Part shown: positions 50,591-60,482 of the stretch, piece after piece
How the letters are laid out: every line of letters starts with the position of its first letter
How positions within the stretch are numbered: position 1 is the first letter of the stretch
Source of the DNA: Achromobacter sp. B7
GTDB lineage: Bacteria; Pseudomonadota; Gammaproteobacteria; Burkholderiales; Burkholderiaceae_B
Direction: 5' to 3'
DNA: 64,000 nucleotides
Assembly: GCF_003600685.1 (NCBI RefSeq)
Contig: NZ_CP032084.1
Span: forward strand, 4,464,001 to 4,528,000
Made by a program: the position numbers and the translations under genes
Notes under the pieces: model-generated
What the model saw: only the letters and a program-made list of their open reading frames with translations
Told to the model about the DNA's origin: nothing
Databases searched by the model: none

Positions 50591-50612
50591 TCAGGCGCTC
50601 GGGGGCGCCTGA
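50591..50612 (+). repeat. Hairpin after LivK-like gene
   Basis: TCAGGCGC and GCGCCTGA pair around TCGGGG, 16 bases past the livK-like stop. It probably stabilises or attenuates the transcript. Confidence 0.55.
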
Positions 50613-50632
50613 TGTTTCCCGGGACACGCGCG

Positions 50633-50669
50633 CCCCGGCGCGGCCGCCAATGCAGCAGCCGCGCCGGGG
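50633..50669 (+). repeat. Long GC hairpin before LivH-like gene
   Basis: CCCCGGCGCGGC and GCCGCGCCGGGG form a perfect 12-bp stem around a 13-base loop. Such hairpins after binding-protein genes raise their message level over the permease genes. It has no T-run. Confidence 0.6.
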
Positions 50670-50696
50670 CCGCATCCCGCTCTAAGAGGTTGCACC

Positions 50697-51563
<867 letters not shown>

Positions 51564-51585
51564 TCAGAGCCACAAGGAGCGAGAC

Positions 51586-53367
51586 GTGTTTCCCGACTTT
51601 CGAAGCCCCAAAGCCTACGTCAGCCTGATTTTGCTGATCGTGATGTTCCTCGTGCCCGCCGTCATGGGCACGCCTTTCTGGACCAACCTTTTTGTCTTGC
51701 TGTTCGTCTTTGCCTCGCTGTCCGTGGCGTGGAATATCGTCGGCGGCTACGCCGGCCAGTTGTCGCTGGGCCATGCCGTGTTCTACGGCATCGGCGGCTA
51801 CACCGCCACGCTGCTGACGCAGAACTTCGGCATTTCGCCGTGGATCGGCATGCTGGCGGGCGCGGCCATCTCGGCCGCCGTCGCCATCCTGATCAGCTAT
51901 CCCACGTTGCGGCTGCGCGGGCCCTTCTTCGCGCTGGCCACCATCGCCATCCTGGAGGTGGTGCGGCTGCTGGTCATCCACGAGGAAAGCTGGACGGGCG
52001 GTTCCAGCGGCATCAGTCTGCCGCTCAATATCGGCTGGGCGTGGATCGTGTTCCGCGAAAAGATGAACTACGTGATCATCGCGTTCGGCCTGTTCCTGTT
52101 CGTGACGTGGGTGTCGTGGGCGATACGCAAGTCGCGCATCGGCCACTACCTGATCGCGATCCGCGAACGCGAGGACGCCGCGCTGGCCGTGGGCATCCAT
52201 ACCGTGCGGGTCAAGATCATCGCGGCCGTCGTCTCGGCCATGCTGACCAGCATCATCGGCACCTTCCACATCACCTACCTGACCTTCGTGGATCCCAGTT
52301 CCGCGTTCTCGCTGGAGCTGTCGATCCAGGTGGCCATGTTTGCGCTGATCGGCGGCCTGGGCACGGTGGCCGGGCCGATTGCCGGCACGTTCCTGGTGCT
52401 GCCCATCGCCGAGCTGGCGCGCGGCTGGCTGTCCAGCGTGGGCAACGGCATGCACGGGCTGATCTACGGCCTGATCCTGGTGGCCGTGGTGCTGACGATT
52501 CCGCGTGGGCTGGCGGGCGCCTTCGGCCCCGCCATTGAACGCGGGCTGGCGCGCTTGCCGTATCTGGGCACGCCGCGCAAGAAGCCGAAGCTGGCCGACG
52601 AACTGCGGCTGCGCGCCGCGACCCGATCCGACCAGCCTGTCTTGAAGGCGGACAAGCTGTTCAAGAGTTTCGGCGGGCTGCGCGCCACCAACGACGTATC
52701 GCTAACGCTGAACCAGAACGAAATCCTGGGCATGATCGGGCCGAACGGCGCGGGCAAGACCACGGTGTTCAATTTGCTGTCGGGCTTTTTGTCGCCGGAC
52801 AAGGGCGATATTTCGATGCTGGACGCCGACGGCAACTGGGTCACCTGCAAGACGCCGGACGAGTTCGCGCACAAGGGCCTGGGCCGCACGTTCCAGATCG
52901 CCAAGCCGTTCACCGGCCTGACGGTGCTTGAGAACATCATGCTGGGTGCGTTCATCCGCACGTCCAACCGTGACGAAGCGGAGCAGATCGCCCTGAAAGT
53001 GGCGGAACAGACGGACCTGCTCAAGTACCTGAACACCGAGGCGCGCAGTCTGACGGTGGGCGGCATGAAGCGGCTGGAAATCGCCCGCGCGCTGGCGATC
53101 AAGCCGCGCATCCTGCTGCTGGATGAGGTGATGGCGGGGTTGAACCCGACCGACATCGAGAAGTCGATCCAGATGATCCGGCGCATCCGCGATTCGGGCG
53201 TGTCGGTGCTGCTGATCGAACACATGATGCAAGCCACGATGGCGCTGTCCGACCGCATCATCGTCCTGAACGAAGGCGCCGTGCTGGTCAGCGGCGCACC
53301 GAAGGACGTGGTCGAGAACCCCGCCGTCATCGAGGCGTATTTGGGCAAGGAGTACCAGGATGCTTAA
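51586..53367 (+). CDS. Fused LivM-like permease and LivG-like ATPase
   Basis: A 593-residue fusion, starting at a GTG (51586) with AAGGAG before it. Residues 1-330 are a LivM permease (GGYAGQLSLGHAVFYGIGGY; IGGLGTVAGPIAGTF). After a linker, residues about 345-593 form a LivG ATPase with Walker A GPNGAGKTTVFNLLSG and Walker B ILLLDEVMAGLNPTD. The signature appears as SLTVGGMKRLEIARAL rather than LSYGQQR, which is unusual. Fused forms of these two subunits occur in other proteobacteria. The LivF-like gene overlaps its end by 8 bp. Confidence 0.93.
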   Translation: MFPDFRSPKAYVSLILLIVMFLVPAVMGTPFWTNLFVLLFVFASLSVAWNIVGGYAGQLSLGHAVFYGIGGYTATLLTQNFGISPWIGMLAGAAISAAVAILISYPTLRLRGPFFALATIAILEVVRLLVIHEESWTGGSSGISLPLNIGWAWIVFREKMNYVIIAFGLFLFVTWVSWAIRKSRIGHYLIAIREREDAALAVGIHTVRVKIIAAVVSAMLTSIIGTFHITYLTFVDPSSAFSLELSIQVAMFALIGGLGTVAGPIAGTFLVLPIAELARGWLSSVGNGMHGLIYGLILVAVVLTIPRGLAGAFGPAIERGLARLPYLGTPRKKPKLADELRLRAATRSDQPVLKADKLFKSFGGLRATNDVSLTLNQNEILGMIGPNGAGKTTVFNLLSGFLSPDKGDISMLDADGNWVTCKTPDEFAHKGLGRTFQIAKPFTGLTVLENIMLGAFIRTSNRDEAEQIALKVAEQTDLLKYLNTEARSLTVGGMKRLEIARALAIKPRILLLDEVMAGLNPTDIEKSIQMIRRIRDSGVSVLLIEHMMQATMALSDRIIVLNEGAVLVSGAPKDVVENPAVIEAYLGKEYQDA

Positions 53368-54064
53368 GGTGTCGAATCTGTCGTCGGGCTATGGCAAGAG
53401 CCAGGTGCTCAACGGCCTGAACTTCGAAGTGAATGCCGGCGAAATCGTGACGCTTATCGGCGCGAACGGCGCGGGCAAGACCACCACGCTCAAGACGCTG
53501 TGCGGCGTCATTCCGGCCATGCAGGGCAAGGTTGAATTCGAAGGGCAGGACCTGACCAACCGCAACCCGTACGACATCGTGGATGCGGGCATCACGATGA
53601 TTCCCGAAGGCCGCCAGCTGTTTCCGCACTTCACGGTCAAAGACAATCTGCTGATGGGTTCGTACAAGCGCGCGGCGCGCCCCATCGTGGCCCGCAAGCT
53701 GGACGAAGTGCTGCGCATTTTCCCGCGCGTCAAAGAACGCCTGTCGCAGTATGCCGGGTCGCTGTCGGGCGGTGAACAGCAAATGGTGGCGATTGCGCGC
53801 GGCATGATGGCGGACCCCAAGCTGCTGGTGTTCGACGAGCCTTCGCTGGGCTTGTCGCCGCTGCTGGTGCAGCAGATGTTCGACATCATCCGCAACGTGA
53901 CGTCGCATGGCGTGACGGTGCTGCTGGTCGAGCAAAACGTGTTCCGCACGCTGCGGCTTGCCGATCGGGGCTACGTGCTGGAAAACGGCGCCATCGTGCG
54001 CACCGGCACCGGCGCCGAGCTGCTTAGCGACCCCCATGTCAAAAAGGCCTATCTGGGCCACTGA
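53360..54064 (+). CDS. ABC ATPase, LivF-like
   Basis: A 234-residue ATPase with Walker A GANGAGKTTTLKTLCG, the signature LSGGEQQMVAIARGMM and Walker B LLVFDEPSLGLSP. It is the second nucleotide-binding subunit of the Liv importer. It overlaps the fused gene and is followed 16 bp later by the quinone-oxidoreductase-like gene. Confidence 0.95.
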   Translation: MLKVSNLSSGYGKSQVLNGLNFEVNAGEIVTLIGANGAGKTTTLKTLCGVIPAMQGKVEFEGQDLTNRNPYDIVDAGITMIPEGRQLFPHFTVKDNLLMGSYKRAARPIVARKLDEVLRIFPRVKERLSQYAGSLSGGEQQMVAIARGMMADPKLLVFDEPSLGLSPLLVQQMFDIIRNVTSHGVTVLLVEQNVFRTLRLADRGYVLENGAIVRTGTGAELLSDPHVKKAYLGH

Positions 54065-54080
54065 ACTCCAGGATTCCCTT

Positions 54081-55076
54081 ATGTCCCTACGCTGCACATT
54101 CATCGACCATGGCAAGGGCGGCGCGCCCGATTGCATGCAGGTCGCCCAACGCGACATGGAAGAGCCCACCGGCCGCCAGGTGCTGATTGAAGTGGCCTAC
54201 GCCGGGGTCAACCGCCCCGACGTGCTGCAACGCTCGGGCTCGTATCCGCCGCCACCGGGCGCATCCCCCTACCTGGGGCTGGAAGTGTCCGGCACCATCA
54301 TCGGTATCGGCCCCGATGTCACCGCGTGGAAGGTGGGCGACGCCGTCTGCGCGCTGACGCCCGGCGGCGGCTATGCCCAGTATTGCCTGGCCGACGAGCG
54401 CCACTGCCTGCCCGTGCCGCGCGGGCTGGACATGCTGACCGCCGCCGCCATTCCCGAAAACTACTTCACCGTGTGGACCAACGTGTTTGACCGCGCCCGC
54501 CTGTCCGCCGGCGAGAAGTTCCTGGTGCATGGCGGCTCCAGCGGCATCGGGCTGACGGCCATTCAGCTGGCCCGCGCGTTCGGCGCGCAGGTCTGGACCA
54601 CCGTGGGCAACCGGGCCAAGGCGGACGCCTGCGTGAAAGCCGGCGCGCATCACGCGCTGCTGTACCGCGACACCGACTTCGAAACCGCCGTGCGCGACGC
54701 CACCCAGGGCACGGGCGTGGACGTCATCCTGGACATGGTGGGCGGGTCGTACATCAACAAGAACATCAGGCTGCTGGCGGTGAACGGCCGACTGGTGCAG
54801 ATCGCCTTCCTGGAAGGCAGCAAGGCCGAGATCGACGCCCTGCCCATCATGACCAAGCGCCTGCAATTCACCGGGTCGACGCTGCGCCCGCGTTCCGACG
54901 AGGACAAGGGCGCCATTGCCCGTTCCCTGGCGGAAAAGGTGGTGCCGTTGATGGAACAAGGGCAATGCCTGCCGCTGATCCATGAGGTCTTCCCGCTGGC
55001 CGACGCCCACCGCGCGCATGCCTTGATGGAAAGCAGCCGGCACATCGGCAAGATCATGCTGAAGGTGCAGGCATGA
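54081..55076 (+). CDS. NAD(P)H quinone oxidoreductase-like (PIG3-type) medium-chain dehydrogenase
   Basis: A 331-residue zinc-free medium-chain dehydrogenase. The NADPH loop is FLVHGGSSGIGLTAIQLA and the N-terminal part has GVNRPDVLQRSGSYPPPPGASP, typical of the PIG3/QOR2 branch. It starts 16 bp after the LivF-like gene and overlaps the following SDR gene by 4 bp (ATGA), so it is in the Liv unit. Confidence 0.92.
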   Translation: MSLRCTFIDHGKGGAPDCMQVAQRDMEEPTGRQVLIEVAYAGVNRPDVLQRSGSYPPPPGASPYLGLEVSGTIIGIGPDVTAWKVGDAVCALTPGGGYAQYCLADERHCLPVPRGLDMLTAAAIPENYFTVWTNVFDRARLSAGEKFLVHGGSSGIGLTAIQLARAFGAQVWTTVGNRAKADACVKAGAHHALLYRDTDFETAVRDATQGTGVDVILDMVGGSYINKNIRLLAVNGRLVQIAFLEGSKAEIDALPIMTKRLQFTGSTLRPRSDEDKGAIARSLAEKVVPLMEQGQCLPLIHEVFPLADAHRAHALMESSRHIGKIMLKVQA

Positions 55077-55840
55077 GCGGACGCTTTGATGGCCAGGTCG
55101 CCATCGTGACAGGCGCGGTGGGCGGCATCGGTTCGGCCATCGTCGAAGGTTTTGTGGCCGAAGGCGGCCGCGTCGGGCTGATCGATTTCAATGCCCAGGC
55201 TGGACAGGCCTATGAAAAGGTCCTGCAAAAACGCGGCCACGACGTCGCCTTCGTGCCCGCCGACGTCGCGCACTTCGACCAGTGCCAGGCGGCCTACGAT
55301 CGCATCACCGCCGAACTGGGCGCGGCAACCATCCTGGTGAACAATGTCGGCATTTCGCCCAAAACGGACGGGCGCGCATTGAAGGTCTGGGAAATGCCGC
55401 CCGGCGAATGGGACAAGGTGGTGTCCGTCAACCTGAACAGCGTGTTCTACATGACGCGCCTGGCCACCCCGCACATGGTCCAGCAGCGCCAGGGTCGCGT
55501 GATCAACATGTCGTCGGTGGCGGGCAAGGCGTATTGCGACATCGTGGCGGCGCACTACGCGGCCACCAAGGCGGGGCTGCTTGGGCTGACCCGGCATTGG
55601 GCTGCCGAGCTGGGTGAATTCAACGTGACGGTGAACGGGCTGGCGCCGGGGCGCATCAGCACGCCGCTGCTGAAAAGCGTGCCGCAGGAAATCAACGACG
55701 CCGTGGCGCGGGTGACGGCGCTGCGGCGTCTGGGCACCCCCGAGGAAGTGGCCGACGCCTGCCTGTTTTTTGCGTCCGACCAAGCGCGGTTCGTGACCGG
55801 CCAAGTGCTGGATGTGGCGGGCGGCTGGCTGATGACCTGA
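55073..55840 (+). CDS. Short-chain dehydrogenase/reductase
   Basis: A 255-residue SDR. The NAD motif is VTGAVGGIGSAIVEG, NNVG replaces NNAG, Ser is in INMSSVAGKAY and the catalytic pair is YAATK. It ends with DVAGGWLMT, as in FabG-like enzymes. Last gene of the Liv unit; convergent with the thiopurine methyltransferase gene. Confidence 0.92.
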   Translation: MSGRFDGQVAIVTGAVGGIGSAIVEGFVAEGGRVGLIDFNAQAGQAYEKVLQKRGHDVAFVPADVAHFDQCQAAYDRITAELGAATILVNNVGISPKTDGRALKVWEMPPGEWDKVVSVNLNSVFYMTRLATPHMVQQRQGRVINMSSVAGKAYCDIVAAHYAATKAGLLGLTRHWAAELGEFNVTVNGLAPGRISTPLLKSVPQEINDAVARVTALRRLGTPEEVADACLFFASDQARFVTGQVLDVAGGWLMT

Positions 55841-55885
55841 GCCTGTAAGCCTGTAGGCACGCCGCGCCGCCGCCCGCACTGCGGA

Positions 55886-56548
55886 TCAGGCGCCTTGCAC
55901 GCCCAGTCGGTACACCACCGTGTCAAGCCGGCTGACGCCCGCCCCTTGGAACTTGGGTTCTTTGTCGAGGATGTCGCGGCGGTCGATGATGACCGCCGGC
56001 GCCACGCCCGCGAAGAGGGCTTGCACTTCACTGTCGAGCACCGCGAACGGCGGCCCCGCCATTTCTTCTTGCGGATAGTCCAGCGTAATCAGCAAGCCCC
56101 GGGCAATGGGCGATAGCTGCCCGTATACGTGGCGCACGTAGTCGCCGCGCATGTCCTCGGGCAAGGCGACCAGCGCCGCGCGGTCGTAAGCGCCCACGCA
56201 GTGCGACAGCAGCTGGGAATCCAGCTTGAAGATGTCGCCGCGGATGATTTCAATGTTGCCCGCCACGTAGTGCGTGCCGTAGACGGATTCATGCGTGACC
56301 GGGCGCAACTCGTTTTCGCTGAAGAACTGTTCCACCGCCAGCTGCGACAGTTCCACGCCCAGCACGGTGTGCCCCTGCGCCGCCAGCCAGACCATGTCCA
56401 GCGACTTGCCGCATAGCGGCACCAAAACCCGACCCCCCTTCGGTACGGCCAACGTGGGCCAATACTTCTGCAAGAGCGGCGTAATCCGGGTTTGATGAAA
56501 GTGCGTGCGCCCTTCGCGCCAGCGTTCCAACCAGAATTCTGCGTCCAT
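55886..56548 (-). CDS. tpm: Thiopurine S-methyltransferase
   Basis: A 220-residue SAM-dependent methyltransferase. The start at 56548 gives [19 protein letters not shown], the classical bacterial Tpm beginning. [20 protein letters not shown] is the SAM-binding motif, and [16 protein letters not shown] is also family-typical. In other bacteria Tpm methylates thiopurines and confers tellurite or selenite tolerance. A single gene, in minus orientation, after the Liv unit. Confidence 0.94.
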   Translation of the reverse strand: MDAEFWLERWREGRTHFHQTRITPLLQKYWPTLAVPKGGRVLVPLCGKSLDMVWLAAQGHTVLGVELSQLAVEQFFSENELRPVTHESVYGTHYVAGNIEIIRGDIFKLDSQLLSHCVGAYDRAALVALPEDMRGDYVRHVYGQLSPIARGLLITLDYPQEEMAGPPFAVLDSEVQALFAGVAPAVIIDRRDILDKEPKFQGAGVSRLDTVVYRLGVQGA

Positions 56549-56782
56549 GTCCTGTCTGCTCCTCCTGTGTTTCGATTGCAAGCTATACGCTTTTTGCCGG
56601 GCCGGCCGGGGCCCGGGACGGCGGCGCGCCCGGCGTACCGGGCCACCTGCGGCGCGCGCGCTGACGCGCGATCCGGTGCCGGGCATTGTAGTGCCGGGAT
56701 AAATAAGTGACGCCAACACAGTGACGCCGGCGTCACAGGCCGGTATGCTCTGCACCAGCATGCCCTTACCCCTTAGGAACCG

Positions 56783-57328
56783 ATGCCCGACGCTCAACAC
56801 CTTCAGACCCTGCTTGGCCAGTGCGCGGAAAAACGCGAACCCGCCCTGGCGGAGGTCTATCGCCTTGCGTCCCCGCATCTGTTTGCGCTGGCCAGACGTA
56901 TGTTGAGAGACCAGGCCGCCGCGGAAGACGTGCTGCAAGAGTGTTTCGTATCGATCTGGCGCCAGGCCGGGCAGTATCAGGCCACGCAAAGCCAGCCGAT
57001 GACGTGGATGACTCGCATCGTTCGCAATCGCTGCATCGACCGCCTTCGTCGGCCCGATGTGGTGGTGCCGGACCCGGACGACACGTTGACCCTGGCCATG
57101 GCCGATGACAGTCCGGGTCCGCTGGCGCGTCTGCAAAGCAACCAGGAAGGCCGTCGGCTGGCTGATTGCATGGGCGAACTGGAAGGGCCGCAACGCGTTG
57201 CCATCGCCATGGCGTTTTTTGACGACCTGGCGCATCCCGACATCGCGGCGCGCCTGGACACGCCGCTGGGAACGATAAAGAGCTGGATACGCCGGGGCTT
57301 GCAACGGCTGAAAAGGTGCTTGGAATGA
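56783..57328 (+). CDS. ECF RNA polymerase sigma factor
   Basis: A 181-residue sigma-70 of the ECF group (SigK-like). Region 2 reads [20 protein letters not shown] and region 4 ends with [20 protein letters not shown]. The ATG of the anti-sigma gene overlaps its stop (ATGA). It likely responds to a cell-envelope or redox signal through the coupled anti-sigma factor and drives the fasciclin gene downstream. Confidence 0.94.
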   Translation: MPDAQHLQTLLGQCAEKREPALAEVYRLASPHLFALARRMLRDQAAAEDVLQECFVSIWRQAGQYQATQSQPMTWMTRIVRNRCIDRLRRPDVVVPDPDDTLTLAMADDSPGPLARLQSNQEGRRLADCMGELEGPQRVAIAMAFFDDLAHPDIAARLDTPLGTIKSWIRRGLQRLKRCLE

Positions 57329-58005
57329 ACTACCGCCACCCCGAATTGCAGGACCGCCTGGCCGCCGATTACGTGCTGGGCGGTTTGCGCGCGGGTGCGC
57401 GGCAACGCTTCATCACACTGATGCGCGACGACGCCGGCCTGCGCCGCGCCGTGGCCGAATGGGAAGACCGCCTGCTGCCCTTGGCATTGGCCTTGCCGCC
57501 CGAAACCCCGCCCGCGCATGTCTGGAAAGCCATTGCCGCGCGCATCGCGCCGGCCCCCGCCGCCGCCCGCACGTCGGCGCCCCCGCGTGCCCTGTCCTGG
57601 TGGCGCGCCGTGTCCGCGGGCCTGGCAACCGCCGTGGTGGTACTGGCCTTCCTGATGCTCAAGCCGCCCACCGAGCCTGTCCAGGTCCGCACCGTTGCCG
57701 TGTTGTCGAACGACAAGGTGCCCGGCGCCATGGTCGTGAACACCCTGCCGGACAACCGTCTGGCCGTGCAGCCCATGCAGGACTTGGTCGCGCTGGCGGA
57801 TGGCCGCGCGCTGGAGCTGTGGGCCATTTCGCCGGGGCAGGCGCCCCGCTCGCTGGGCGTGGTGCTACCCGGCCAGACCACGGTGCTGGCTCCCAGCCAG
57901 CTGCCGCAACAGGGTGACACCGTTGCCATTACGCTGGAACCGGACGGCGGCGCGCCCAATGGCATCCCGACCGGCCCGGTCGTGCTTAGCGGCAAGGTCA
58001 TCTGA
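57325..58005 (+). CDS. Anti-sigma-K factor (RskA-like)
   Basis: A 226-residue anti-sigma factor. The N-terminal cytoplasmic domain (about residues 1-80; [19 protein letters not shown]) binds the sigma factor. One membrane helix lies at about residues 92-115 ([14 protein letters not shown]). The C-terminal periplasmic RskA domain includes [18 protein letters not shown]. It overlaps the ECF sigma gene by 4 bp. A GTG at 57316 is a possible alternative start. Confidence 0.92.
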   Translation: MNYRHPELQDRLAADYVLGGLRAGARQRFITLMRDDAGLRRAVAEWEDRLLPLALALPPETPPAHVWKAIAARIAPAPAAARTSAPPRALSWWRAVSAGLATAVVVLAFLMLKPPTEPVQVRTVAVLSNDKVPGAMVVNTLPDNRLAVQPMQDLVALADGRALELWAISPGQAPRSLGVVLPGQTTVLAPSQLPQQGDTVAITLEPDGGAPNGIPTGPVVLSGKVI

Positions 58006-58092
58006 TCAGGGTTTGTCCCAGGAAGAATTCGCGCATCCAATCGAAGGCCAGCCCCGTATCTCCTCATGACGGCCACACAAAAGGAGATCGTC

Positions 58093-58641
58093 ATGAAATT
58101 GCTAGCCCAGATTGCCATCGCTACCTCTGCCCTGACCATGTCGCCCACTTTCGCGGCTGACATCATGGTGGGCGGCCAGGCGATGATGCCCACCAAGAAC
58201 ATCGTCGCCAACGCGGTCAATTCCGCGGACCACACGACGCTGGTGGCTGCGGTGAAGGCGGCGGGTTTGGTCGATACGTTGCAGGGCAAGGGCCCGTTCA
58301 CGGTGTTCGCGCCCACCAACGCCGCCTTCGGCAAGCTGCCCGCCGGTACGGTCGACACGCTGGTCAAGCCTGAAAACAAGGCCACGCTGACCAAAATCCT
58401 GACTTACCACGTGGTGCCCGGCAAGCTGGACTTCGACGCGCTGGCGGCCAAGATCAAGAAGGGCGGCGGCAAGACGGAACTGACAACGGCCAGCGGCGGC
58501 AAGCTCTGGGTGATGATGAACGGCAAGCACAACCTGACCCTGAAGGACGAAAAGGGCGGTATGTCGACCATCAGCACGTACGACGTCTATCAGTCCAACG
58601 GCGTGATCCATGTCGTGGACACGGTACTGATGCCCAACTGA
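58093..58641 (+). CDS. Secreted fasciclin (FAS1) domain protein
   Basis: A 182-residue secreted protein with a signal peptide (LTMSPTFAADIM) and one FAS1 domain. FAS1 motifs are KGPFTVFAPTNAAFGKLPAG (H1) and the late VIHVVDTVLMPN (H2). The start at 58093 follows AAGGAG. It comes 87 bp after the anti-sigma gene; sigma/RskA/fasciclin sets are frequent in proteobacteria and the fasciclin is a likely regulon member. It may act in adhesion or stress. Confidence 0.92.
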   Translation: MKLLAQIAIATSALTMSPTFAADIMVGGQAMMPTKNIVANAVNSADHTTLVAAVKAAGLVDTLQGKGPFTVFAPTNAAFGKLPAGTVDTLVKPENKATLTKILTYHVVPGKLDFDALAAKIKKGGGKTELTTASGGKLWVMMNGKHNLTLKDEKGGMSTISTYDVYQSNGVIHVVDTVLMPN

Positions 58642-58674
58642 TTGGGAGCCGGCCCTGCGGGGCCGTGGTTCCAG

Positions 58675-58700
58675 GCCCGGCCCAAGCGCCGGGCTTTTTT
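58675..58700 (+). terminator. Terminator after fasciclin gene
   Basis: GCCCGGC and GCCGGGC pair around a 6-base loop and are followed by six T's. It ends the sigma/anti-sigma/fasciclin unit. Confidence 0.9.
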
Positions 58701-58910
58701 GCGTTCGGCTTTTTCGTGGCGCGTTTTGCAGCGCGATGTGGGCGCGATGTGGGCGTGCTGTTTGTTTGCTGTGGGCTTACTGTTGCTTGCTGTTGGCGCG
58801 ATGCTGACTTTTTCAGCCTCTCTTTTTTTACCGCGCGCCGCGCTTCCGGTATCGTAGGCGTCCAACACTCCGCCCCGCTTGCCCAACCGCTTCAGGAACC
58901 GCCGACCGCC

Positions 58911-59636
58911 ATGCTTGCGCCCCTACGCCGCCGTTTGCTTGCCTGCTTACTGGGATCGGCGCTTGCCGCCCTGGCCTTGCCCGCCGCCCACGCACAAGGC
59001 GCCGCACAGCTGGACCACGCGTACCAAGCCGAGCTGCGCGCCGAAAACGAAGCGTTGCACGCGCGCGTCCAGCAACTGCCGCCCGCGATGCAGACGCTGA
59101 ACTCGCGGATATCCGCCGCGCTGCGAGCCAACGACCCGCAAGAGGCGCAGCGCGTGGCCGAAGAGATGGCCAAGCAAGACCCCCGCAACGCCGACGTCAG
59201 GCTGTTCCTGGGAAAGCTGCAAGCGCAGCAAGGCAACCTGCCCGCCGCCCAGGACCTGTTTGACGAAGCCATCAAGCTGAATCCGGACGACAAATGGGCG
59301 TACGTCAACAAAGCCGGCGCCCAGGCACAACGCAAAGACCTGCCCAACGCCCTGGCTACCGCGCAAGCGCTGACCAGCCGTTTCCCGGACTGGAGCATCG
59401 GCTACAACCTTCAGGCCGCGTTGCTGGACAGCATGGACCGCCAGGCCGACGCGCTGGAAGCCTACCAAAAGGCCGTGCGCGCCAAACCCGCCAGCGCGCT
59501 GATTCTGACCAACCAGGGTAATTTGCTGCGGCGCCTGGGCCGGCAGACCGACGCGCGCTTGTCTTATGAAGACGCCTTGCGAATCCAGCCCGGTTACCCA
59601 CTGGCCCAGTCCGCGCTGGACGAGTTGCGCAAATGA
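58911..59636 (+). CDS. Secreted tetratricopeptide-repeat protein
   Basis: A 241-residue protein with a signal peptide ending LPAAHAQGA. A coiled-coil-like region (residues about 35-65) precedes 4-5 TPR units, e.g. NADVRLFLGKLQAQQGNLPA and DEAIKLNPDDKWAYVNKAGA. TPR domains hold protein partners. Its stop overlaps the start of the next gene (ATGA), so the two are co-translated. Confidence 0.88.
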   Translation: MLAPLRRRLLACLLGSALAALALPAAHAQGAAQLDHAYQAELRAENEALHARVQQLPPAMQTLNSRISAALRANDPQEAQRVAEEMAKQDPRNADVRLFLGKLQAQQGNLPAAQDLFDEAIKLNPDDKWAYVNKAGAQAQRKDLPNALATAQALTSRFPDWSIGYNLQAALLDSMDRQADALEAYQKAVRAKPASALILTNQGNLLRRLGRQTDARLSYEDALRIQPGYPLAQSALDELRK

Positions 59637-60478
59637 GCGGACGCGCCATGATGACGCGTCGCCAGCTGCTGGCGGGGCCGGGCCGGGGTCTGGGTCTGGG
59701 TTTGGGTCTGGGTCTGGGTTTAAGGCTAAGTTTGGGTCTAAGGCTGGGCCTGGGCGGGCTGCTGCTGGCGCCGCTACGCGCACTGGCCGCTATCGACCGC
59801 AAGCCCATCATTCGGCAAGTCTTCGCCACGCCGATCGAAGCCATTCCGATCACGGCCCAGCACGCAGCGCTGATACGTTTGCTGCGCGTGCAATGGATGC
59901 CGATCGAATCCGGCGCGCCGGGCATCGATTTTGAACAGCCGTTGCTCGGTGGCCCGGACACGCTGGCGGCCGCTCGCCGCGCACTGAAAACGTCGGACGA
60001 TGCGCTGGTCATCCAACGCCTGGCCGAAGTGTGCCGCGTGGTGCCGGGCTTTGTGACGTCGGCGGGCAAACTCGCCCCGGGCCGTTACACGGTGCCGGCC
60101 GAGATGAAAGACACATTCGACTTCCCGCAAAGCGGCGTGGACGCGCAAGGCGGCTTCAGGCTGCGCGCCGAACATCTGACAGTGTTGCGCGCTGCGGTGT
60201 GGCGCGAGGCCGGCCCGCAAGAGCTGCAAGCCGTGCTGCGCGAAGGCGATCGTTTCTGGCCGATGCCCATGATCGACGGCAAGCGGCCCTATGGCGACGC
60301 CAGTTTTTACCAGATCGACATGGCGCGCCTGCTGGATGAGCCGTATCCCCTGAACGCCCAGGGCACCGCCATCACCGAAGCGGCCAAAGACGCCCGTCTG
60401 AAGAACCTGCATTACGAAACCCTGGCCGCGCTGCAAGTGTTCCTGGGCCACGCCGTCGTGCGCAAGGCCAAGCGGTGA
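59633..60478 (+). CDS. Tat-type exported protein, function unknown, repeat-encoded signal peptide
   Basis: A 281-residue protein. MMTRRQLLAG fits the twin-arginine export motif. The hydrophobic part of the signal is a Gly-Leu repeat encoded by eleven degenerate GGTCTG hexamers (59687-59752) and ends in LLLAPLRALA. The mature part (DRKPIIRQVFATPIEAIPIT onward) has no domain I can name; it contains EVCRVVPGFVTSAGKLAPGR and YGDASFYQIDMARL. It overlaps the TPR gene, so the products probably work together in the periplasm. Confidence 0.82.
   Translation: MSGRAMMTRRQLLAGPGRGLGLGLGLGLGLRLSLGLRLGLGGLLLAPLRALAAIDRKPIIRQVFATPIEAIPITAQHAALIRLLRVQWMPIESGAPGIDFEQPLLGGPDTLAAARRALKTSDDALVIQRLAEVCRVVPGFVTSAGKLAPGRYTVPAEMKDTFDFPQSGVDAQGGFRLRAEHLTVLRAAVWREAGPQELQAVLREGDRFWPMPMIDGKRPYGDASFYQIDMARLLDEPYPLNAQGTAITEAAKDARLKNLHYETLAALQVFLGHAVVRKAKR
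59687..59752 (+). repeat. Degenerate GGTCTG hexamer array in signal-peptide coding region
   Basis: Eleven in-frame hexamers (GGTCTG, GGTTTG, AGGCTA, GGCCTG and similar) encode (Gly/Arg/Ser)-Leu pairs. Copy changes would alter the length of the signal-peptide core without a frameshift. Confidence 0.88.
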
Positions 60479-60482
60479 TGCG

